NCBI GenBank assembly: GCA_947307505.1
Contig: CAMZJG010000086.1
Coordinates: 1 to 5,456, forward strand
Reading direction: 5' to 3'
DNA length: 5,456 nt
Source: an uncultured Clostridia bacterium
Lineage (GTDB): Bacteria > Bacillota_A > Clostridia > Oscillospirales > Oscillospiraceae
A program made the translations under genes and the position numbers. Position 1 is the stretch's first letter; each line of letters starts with the position of its first letter. Positions 1 through 3,273 of the stretch are shown here, piece after piece. The notes under the pieces are model-generated. The model saw only the letters and a program-made list of their open reading frames with translations, had not been told where the DNA came from and did not search any database.

Positions 1-100
1 CCGCCGGAGGCAAATGTAACGAATACAACGGCAGTAGAATCTATTACCCCCGGCAGGGGCCCTCGCCGGCGGGGCGAAGTGCGATACGGCAGGCAAGGCA
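1..100. other. GC-rich intergenic stretch at the window edge, with hairpin
   Basis: No convincing gene lies here. Plus frame 1 is open to about position 185 and plus frame 3 is also open, but neither shows a start with a ribosome binding site or a recognisable protein. The stretch holds a GC-rich inverted repeat: CCCCCGGC at 47-54 pairs with GCCGG-c-GGGG at 65-74, with one bulged C and a 10-nt loop. No T-run follows on either strand, so it does not look like a terminator. The window starts inside this element, so its full extent is unknown. Its character resembles short intergenic repeats of GC-rich Clostridia, which is an impression from memory and not a match. Confidence 0.4.
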
Positions 101-136
101 AGAGAAAACAGGAGCGCCCGGGGTCAGGCGCTCCTG
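101..136 (-). terminator. Rho-independent terminator of the HD-WYL-permease operon
   Basis: On the minus strand a perfect 10-bp GC-rich stem (arms at 127-136 and 109-118, each reading CAGGAGCGCC or its complement) closes an 8-nt loop at 119-126. It is followed at once by TTTTCTCT (complement of 101-108). It lies 25 nt past the permease stop codon at 162-164. Stem strength, loop size and the U-rich tail all fit intrinsic termination. The plus-strand reading has no T-run, so the element acts for minus-strand transcripts only. Confidence 0.88.
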
Positions 137-161
137 CGGTATATACAGGGAAAAGGGGCGG

Positions 162-1430
162 TCAGGCCCACACGATCCAGAGGTACAGATAGCCCACGAT
201 CACGGCGGTGAGGGTATAGGGGATGCCGATGCGCATGAAATCTCCGAAGGAGCTCTCGTATCCTTCCTTCTTCAACAGCCCCGTGGCCGCGATATTGGCG
301 GAGGCTCCGATGGGGGTGATATTGCCCCCCAGAGTGGCCCCGGTGAGGAGGCCGTAATAGAGAAGGTAGGGCTCGATCCCCAGGTTCCGGGTCACGGCGG
401 CCAGCACCGGCAGCATGGTGGCCACATAGGGGATATTGTCCACAAAGGCGGAGATCACCACGCTCCCCCACACCACCAGGGTATAGAGCCAGAAGAGGCT
501 GCCGCCCCCGGACCGGGCGATAAAGCCGGCAAAATCATCCACCAGCCCCGCCTCGGTGATGCCCCCGATGACCACGAACAGGCCAAGGAGCAGGAGGAGG
601 GTCTCCCCGTCCAGGTTCTTCACCGCCCGGACCGCGCCGCCGGTCTTCCGCTTCCGCAGCAGATCCAGGACCATGGTGACCACCGCCAGGACGCAGCAGA
701 TGATCCCGTTGATCAGGGCGGGGGTATCGGGGATGAAGGAGGCGACGATGAGGGCCCCCACCATCACCAGGAGCATCACCGTGGGCATCCGGTCCTCCAC
801 GGGCGTCCGCTCCCGGGCCTCCACCGGAGCCTTGTCCCGGCGGAAGAGGATCATCATCACCGGCATCGTGGCCAGGGCCCCCAGCTCCACGGCGAAGAAG
901 ATGCCCGGCCTTCCCCGCATCCAGAAGAAGTTCATGAAGTTCATCCCCGCGTAGTCCCCCAGCATGATGGAGGTGGTGTCCCCCACCAGGGTGGCCGCCC
1001 CCTGGAGATTGGAGGAGACGGCGATGGACAGGATCATCCCCACGGGGTTGATCTTCAGCTTCCGGCATACCGCCATGCCCACCGGGGCCACCATGAGCAC
1101 CGTGGCCACATTATCGATGAAGGCGGAGATGACCCCGGAGAAGAGGGACATGTAGATGGTGACCCACATGACGTTTTTCGACTTCTCCAGCAGGATGTCC
1201 GCCAGGCGGTTGGGCATTTTCGACTCGATGAAGTAATCCACGATGATCATGGTGCCCGCGATCATCATGAGCACGTTCCAGTTGATGGCCGCCGGGAGCC
1301 GGGCAATGGGCAGCACCCCGACGATCAGATAGATCGCCGCCGTCCCCACCGCATAGAGGGGGCGGTGCTTGGGCAGGGCGATCATGAGCACATACATGAG
1401 GACAAAGAGGATCAGGGCAAAGATCTTCAT
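162..1430 (-). CDS. ArsB/NhaD-type (ion transporter superfamily) membrane permease
   Basis: A 422-residue inner-membrane transporter, complete from ATG to TGA. The protein is almost entirely hydrophobic helices, in two related halves separated by a charged cytoplasmic-type loop at about 197-216. Each half has the superfamily signature of a re-entrant segment: SAFIDN at 102-107 followed by MVAPV, and SAFVDN at 328-333 followed by MLPV. A Gly/Ser/Thr/Asn-rich segment follows each: NLQGAATLVGDTTS at 141-154 and GGNITPIGASAN at 368-379. Such duplicated Asp-Asn motifs are typical of ArsB/NhaD/SLC13-like carriers that move anions with H+ or Na+. The substrate (arsenite, dicarboxylate, sulfate or other) cannot be told. 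No arsR or arsenic gene is adjacent, so I would not call it arsB. It is the last gene of a minus-strand run, 63 nt after the regulator gene. Its own ribosome binding site is weak (GGATGG or GGTGA), and a stable hairpin stands just upstream. Confidence 0.88.
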   Translation of the reverse strand: MKIFALILFVLMYVLMIALPKHRPLYAVGTAAIYLIVGVLPIARLPAAINWNVLMMIAGTMIIVDYFIESKMPNRLADILLEKSKNVMWVTIYMSLFSGVISAFIDNVATVLMVAPVGMAVCRKLKINPVGMILSIAVSSNLQGAATLVGDTTSIMLGDYAGMNFMNFFWMRGRPGIFFAVELGALATMPVMMILFRRDKAPVEARERTPVEDRMPTVMLLVMVGALIVASFIPDTPALINGIICCVLAVVTMVLDLLRKRKTGGAVRAVKNLDGETLLLLLGLFVVIGGITEAGLVDDFAGFIARSGGGSLFWLYTLVVWGSVVISAFVDNIPYVATMLPVLAAVTRNLGIEPYLLYYGLLTGATLGGNITPIGASANIAATGLLKKEGYESSFGDFMRIGIPYTLTAVIVGYLYLWIVWA

Positions 1431-1444
1431 CGTTCACCATCCGG

Positions 1445-1466
1445 TTCCGGCGGCAGGCCGCCGGGA
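1445..1466 (-). other. GC-rich hairpin just upstream of the permease start
   Basis: Arms CCGGCGG (1447-1453) and CCGCCGG (1458-1464) form a perfect 7-bp stem around a CAGG loop, extended by one wobble and one A-T pair to 9 bp. It lies in the 63-nt gap between the regulator stop and the permease ATG, ending 14 nt before the ATG. No T-run follows on the minus strand, so it is unlikely to be a terminator. It could modulate translation or RNA processing between the two genes, which is inference. Confidence 0.45.
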
Positions 1467-1493
1467 ATTGGGTCCCGCGGGGAATCGGGAGGA

Positions 1494-2519
1494 TTATACC
1501 TCTTTCCCCTGTCCTTGGCAAGGGGCTGTCTCCCCGGGCCGGTACAGAGCCGCCACCGCCTCCGTATACTCCCCCATCCGGACCCGCACCTCCTCCGGAC
1601 CCAGGATCCGGGCGTCGGCGCCGAAGCCGAAGACCCAGGCGAAGAACTGGGGACTCACCGCCACCTCCGCCGTGACCCGGAAGGCGTCCTCCCCCTCCGG
1701 GATCAGGACCGCGTCCTGGCCCAGCCGATCCAGCACCGCTCCCACCAGGCCGCTCCCAAAGCGCAGGGTCACCGGGACGGTCTCCCCGGAAAACATGCCG
1801 AAGACGGAACGGGAGTAGTTCCCCATGTCCAGAGCCTTGAAGGCTGCCTGCCCCTCCCGCTCCTCCTCCGTCACCTTGATCCGCTCCATCTTATCCACCC
1901 GGTAGTGGCGGATCCCGCGGTTGGCCTCGTCGTAGGCCACCAGGTAGTAATTCTCGTTGTCCCAGGTGAGGGCATAGGGGCTCACCTGGTACCAGGAACC
2001 GCCCCGGCGGTACTCCTTGGTCTTCCGCACCGTATAGCGGAAATAGCGGAAGCGGATCTGCCGGTTTTTGGCGATGCCGCTGTGGATCTCATCCACATTG
2101 TAGTATATGGATTCGTTCATCTGCTTGATCCGGTCCGCCACCAGGACCTGCCGCTGGAGCTGCTGCGCCTGGTGGACGCTGCCCAGGGATTCGATCTTCC
2201 GGATCAGGGAGGCGGTCTTTTTCCGGGTGATGAACCGGGAGGACTGGACGCTGTCCGCCAGCAGCTTCAGCTCCGGCAGCTGGAAGGTCCTTTCCCCGAT
2301 GAAATAGGCGGCATACCGCCCGGCCTGGGTGCGGACCACGTCCACCCCGTACTGGCGCAGGGCCTCCAGGTCGTCATAGACGCTCTTCCGCTCCGCGTAC
2401 ACCCCCTGTCCCCGAAGATGGTCCAGGATCTCCCGCAGGGTGACCGGGTGGGCTTCGTCGGAATACCGGAGCAGGTAATCCCGGATGTACAGGGGTTTGA
2501 GCTTCTGGGCGTCGCGCAT
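1494..2519 (-). CDS. WYL-domain transcriptional regulator (YafY-like)
   Basis: A 341-residue DNA-binding regulator, complete. Residues about 5-70 form a winged helix-turn-helix of the HTH_11/DeoR-like type, with the likely recognition helix at KSVYDDLEALRQYG (45-58). A linker helix region follows, about 80-135. The WYL domain spans about 140-215 and shows YQVSPYALTW (177-186), YYLVAYD (191-197) and the conserved RHYRVDKMERI stretch (204-214). The C-terminal WCX part, about 247-326, has VTLRFG, the SPQFFAWVFGFG segment (289-300) and the closing EEVR. Family members sense a small ligand or nucleic acid through WYL and repress or activate nearby genes; the ligand here is unknown. The start is supported by GAGGAGGG 8 nt upstream. 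It sits 19 nt after the HD gene and 63 nt before the permease, so it likely controls this operon and possibly itself. Some relatives regulate phage defence, but no defence genes are visible here. Confidence 0.92.
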   Translation of the reverse strand: MRDAQKLKPLYIRDYLLRYSDEAHPVTLREILDHLRGQGVYAERKSVYDDLEALRQYGVDVVRTQAGRYAAYFIGERTFQLPELKLLADSVQSSRFITRKKTASLIRKIESLGSVHQAQQLQRQVLVADRIKQMNESIYYNVDEIHSGIAKNRQIRFRYFRYTVRKTKEYRRGGSWYQVSPYALTWDNENYYLVAYDEANRGIRHYRVDKMERIKVTEEEREGQAAFKALDMGNYSRSVFGMFSGETVPVTLRFGSGLVGAVLDRLGQDAVLIPEGEDAFRVTAEVAVSPQFFAWVFGFGADARILGPEEVRVRMGEYTEAVAALYRPGETAPCQGQGKEV

Positions 2520-2527
2520 GGCGTTTT

Positions 2528-2535
2528 CCCTCCTC
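2528..2535 (-). promoter_or_regulatory. Ribosome binding site of the WYL regulator
   Basis: The minus strand reads GAGGAGGG ending 8 nt before the ATG at 2519. It lies in the 19-nt gap after the HD gene stop (2539-2541). This strong site fixes the regulator start and supports separate efficient translation within one transcript. Confidence 0.75.
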
Positions 2536-2538
2536 AGT

Positions 2539-2982
2539 TTACGCGGATACGGCCTCCCCCTGGAGCAGACGGCAGGCCAGAGCGTTTTCCGCCAGCAGGC
2601 TCCGGTCCGCCTCTTCCAGCTCGGAGAGCCGGGAGATATCCATCTCGTCCCGCAGGTCCGCCAGTTTCACCGCCCGGGCGATGGGGTGGGCGGCAATGGC
2701 CCGGAGCCGCTCGGCATAGGGGATGGATTCATCCAGGTTCAGCCGCTCCAGGGCGTCGCAGATATATCCCCCGAAGCCCGCCAGGCGGATCTCCTCCAGG
2801 GTGACGCCCCCCTCCTCCAGCACATCCTGGAGCCAGGCGGCGCAGGCCTTGGCTTCGTTGGTGAAGCTCGCCGCCACCCGGGCGGTATGGAAGATGTAGG
2901 GTACGCCGTACCGGTCCGTATGCCCGTGGTGGGCGGCATAGGCGATGGTCATGGCTTTTCTCGTCATAGGGGTGAGCAGCAT
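2539..2982 (-). CDS. Small RelA/SpoT-like HD-domain protein with a degenerate (QD) active site
   Basis: A 147-residue single-domain protein resembling the N-terminal hydrolase half of RelA/SpoT enzymes and small Clostridia HD proteins. Visible parts are AHHGHTDRYGVPYIFHTARVA (12-37 region, metal ligand His32), AAWLQDVLEE (48-57) and ARAVKLADLRDEMD (102-115, Asp109). In active relatives the second motif is LHD; here it is LQD (Gln52-Asp53), and the usual LRHN after KLAD is LRDE. Three of the four expected metal ligands remain, so normal (p)ppGpp or nucleotide hydrolysis is doubtful. I chose the ATG at 2982 because GGAGGAG stands 6 nt upstream; an in-frame ATG at 3018 would add 12 residues but has no good site. 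There is no synthetase domain. It is first in the operon with the WYL regulator and permease. It may be a sensor or binding protein, or simply a decaying enzyme. Confidence 0.82.
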   Translation of the reverse strand: MLLTPMTRKAMTIAYAAHHGHTDRYGVPYIFHTARVAASFTNEAKACAAWLQDVLEEGGVTLEEIRLAGFGGYICDALERLNLDESIPYAERLRAIAAHPIARAVKLADLRDEMDISRLSELEEADRSLLAENALACRLLQGEAVSA

Positions 2983-2988
2983 GGGGAT

Positions 2989-2995
2989 CTCCTCC
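2989..2995 (-). promoter_or_regulatory. Ribosome binding site deciding the HD protein start
   Basis: The minus strand reads GGAGGAG, then ATCCCC, then ATG at 2982. This near-perfect site and spacing favours 2982 over the in-frame upstream ATG at 3018, which is preceded only by AGCGGGTATC. Confidence 0.78.
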
Positions 2996-3019
2996 GTTCG
3001 TTTTGATTCTGATCCCATG

Positions 3020-3063
3020 ATACCCGCTTAATTGTCCTGATATCCGTACAATAACACGGGTAT
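3020..3063. promoter_or_regulatory. 44-bp dyad, probable operator of the minus-strand operon
   Basis: Three nested palindromes share one centre at 3041.5: ATACCCG (3020-3026) with CGGGTAT (3057-3063), ATTGT (3031-3035) with ACAAT (3048-3052), and GATATC (3039-3044) in the middle. The spacing is 7-4-5-3-6-3-5-4-7. Counting every position, 17 of 22 pairs are complementary. The dyad covers the predicted -10 box and start point of the minus-strand promoter, the classic place for repressor binding. The protein that binds is not shown; the WYL regulator encoded in the operon is an obvious candidate. A remnant of a mobile element end is an alternative. Confidence 0.55.
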
Positions 3064-3076
3064 TCCGAAAATGCAA
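3048..3076 (-). promoter_or_regulatory. Predicted promoter of the HD-WYL-permease operon
   Basis: On the minus strand, TTGCAT (3076-3071) is followed by a 17-nt spacer and TATTGT (3053-3048). An extended TG lies one base before the -10 box (TGtTATTGT). The -35 is weak (TTG only), but the spacing and extended -10 are good. Transcription would start near 3041, giving a leader of about 60 nt before the HD gene. Confidence 0.5.
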
Positions 3077-3095
3077 GACAGCCCGCGTCCCCGCA

Positions 3096-3115
3096 CCGGC
3101 GAGTTGATCCGCCGG
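3096..3115. other. Short inverted repeat between the divergent promoters
   Basis: CCGGCG (3096-3101) and CGCCGG (3110-3115) form a perfect 6-bp inverted repeat with an 8-nt spacer. It sits upstream of both predicted promoters. It may be a protein site or chance in GC-rich DNA. Confidence 0.25.
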
Positions 3116-3150
3116 ATGACGCCCTTCCTGGGATTTTTCTCTTACCGACA

Positions 3151-3179
3151 TAGACAGAAGCATGATCTTATGTTATAAT
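3151..3179 (+). promoter_or_regulatory. Strong promoter of the SLH surface protein gene
   Basis: TAGACA (3151-3156), a 17-nt spacer and TATAAT (3174-3179) match the vegetative sigma-A consensus except for one base in the -35. An extended -10 TG stands at 3171-3172. Start of transcription is expected near 3186, giving a leader of about 88 nt before the ATG at 3274. Strength fits an abundant surface protein. Confidence 0.8.
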
Positions 3180-3192
3180 ATTTTTTGGGGAC

Positions 3193-3247
3193 GGGACAGC
3201 CGCAAGTCCATCCTGTCCCACAAGAGAAGGGACCGGGAAGCCGGTCC
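3193..3247 (+). promoter_or_regulatory. Structured 5' leader with two hairpins
   Basis: Hairpin one pairs GGGACAG (3193-3199) with CTGTCCC (3213-3219), a 7-bp stem with a 13-nt loop that starts within about 7 nt of the predicted transcript end. Hairpin two pairs GGACCGG (3230-3236) with CCGGTCC (3241-3247), 7 bp around the tetraloop GAAG. It ends 10 nt before the AAGGAG site. S-layer mRNAs in other Gram-positives carry stabilising structured leaders; a similar role here is inferred. Neither hairpin is followed by a T-run. Confidence 0.5.
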
Positions 3248-3257
3248 GAAAGAAGAA

Positions 3258-3263
3258 AAGGAG
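3258..3263 (+). promoter_or_regulatory. Ribosome binding site of the SLH protein gene
   Basis: AAGGAG lies 10 nt before the ATG at 3274. A second AGGAG (3268-3272) is only 1 nt from the ATG, too close to act for this start. The next in-frame ATG (codon 5, 3286) would have that second site at 13 nt, but it would remove the two lysines at the front of the signal peptide, so 3274 is preferred. Confidence 0.6.
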
Positions 3264-3273
3264 TTGTAGGAGA

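Noticed and set aside
1..185. Open plus-strand frame at the left edge as the end of a truncated gene
   Set aside because: It runs through the minus-strand terminator and into the permease gene, and the product (Arg/Gly-rich) shows no family features.
535..1068. Open frames inside the permease gene on both strands
   Set aside because: Low-complexity Gly/His/Asp/Pro or Arg/Thr-rich products; the permease frame explains the region with helices and family motifs.
162..1430. Calling the permease arsB
   Set aside because: The fold family fits, but no arsenic regulator or reductase is adjacent and the family covers many substrates.
1494..2519. WYL regulator as part of a phage-defence island
   Set aside because: Some WYL proteins control defence systems, but the neighbours are a permease, a small HD protein and a wall protein; nothing here belongs to a known defence system.
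1365..2804. A 479-codon open frame on the plus strand
   Set aside because: It overlaps the WYL and HD genes antisense. The product is rich in Pro, Gly, His and Arg with no domain, as expected of a shadow frame in GC-rich DNA.
2983..3018. An earlier start of the HD protein at 3018
   Set aside because: It would add 12 polar residues before the family-like N terminus and lacks a ribosome site, whereas 2982 has GGAGGAG at ideal spacing.
3096..3140. Plus-strand terminator (inverted repeat 3096-3115 and the T-run at 3134-3138)
   Set aside because: The T-run starts 18 nt after the stem, and no plus-strand gene ends upstream.
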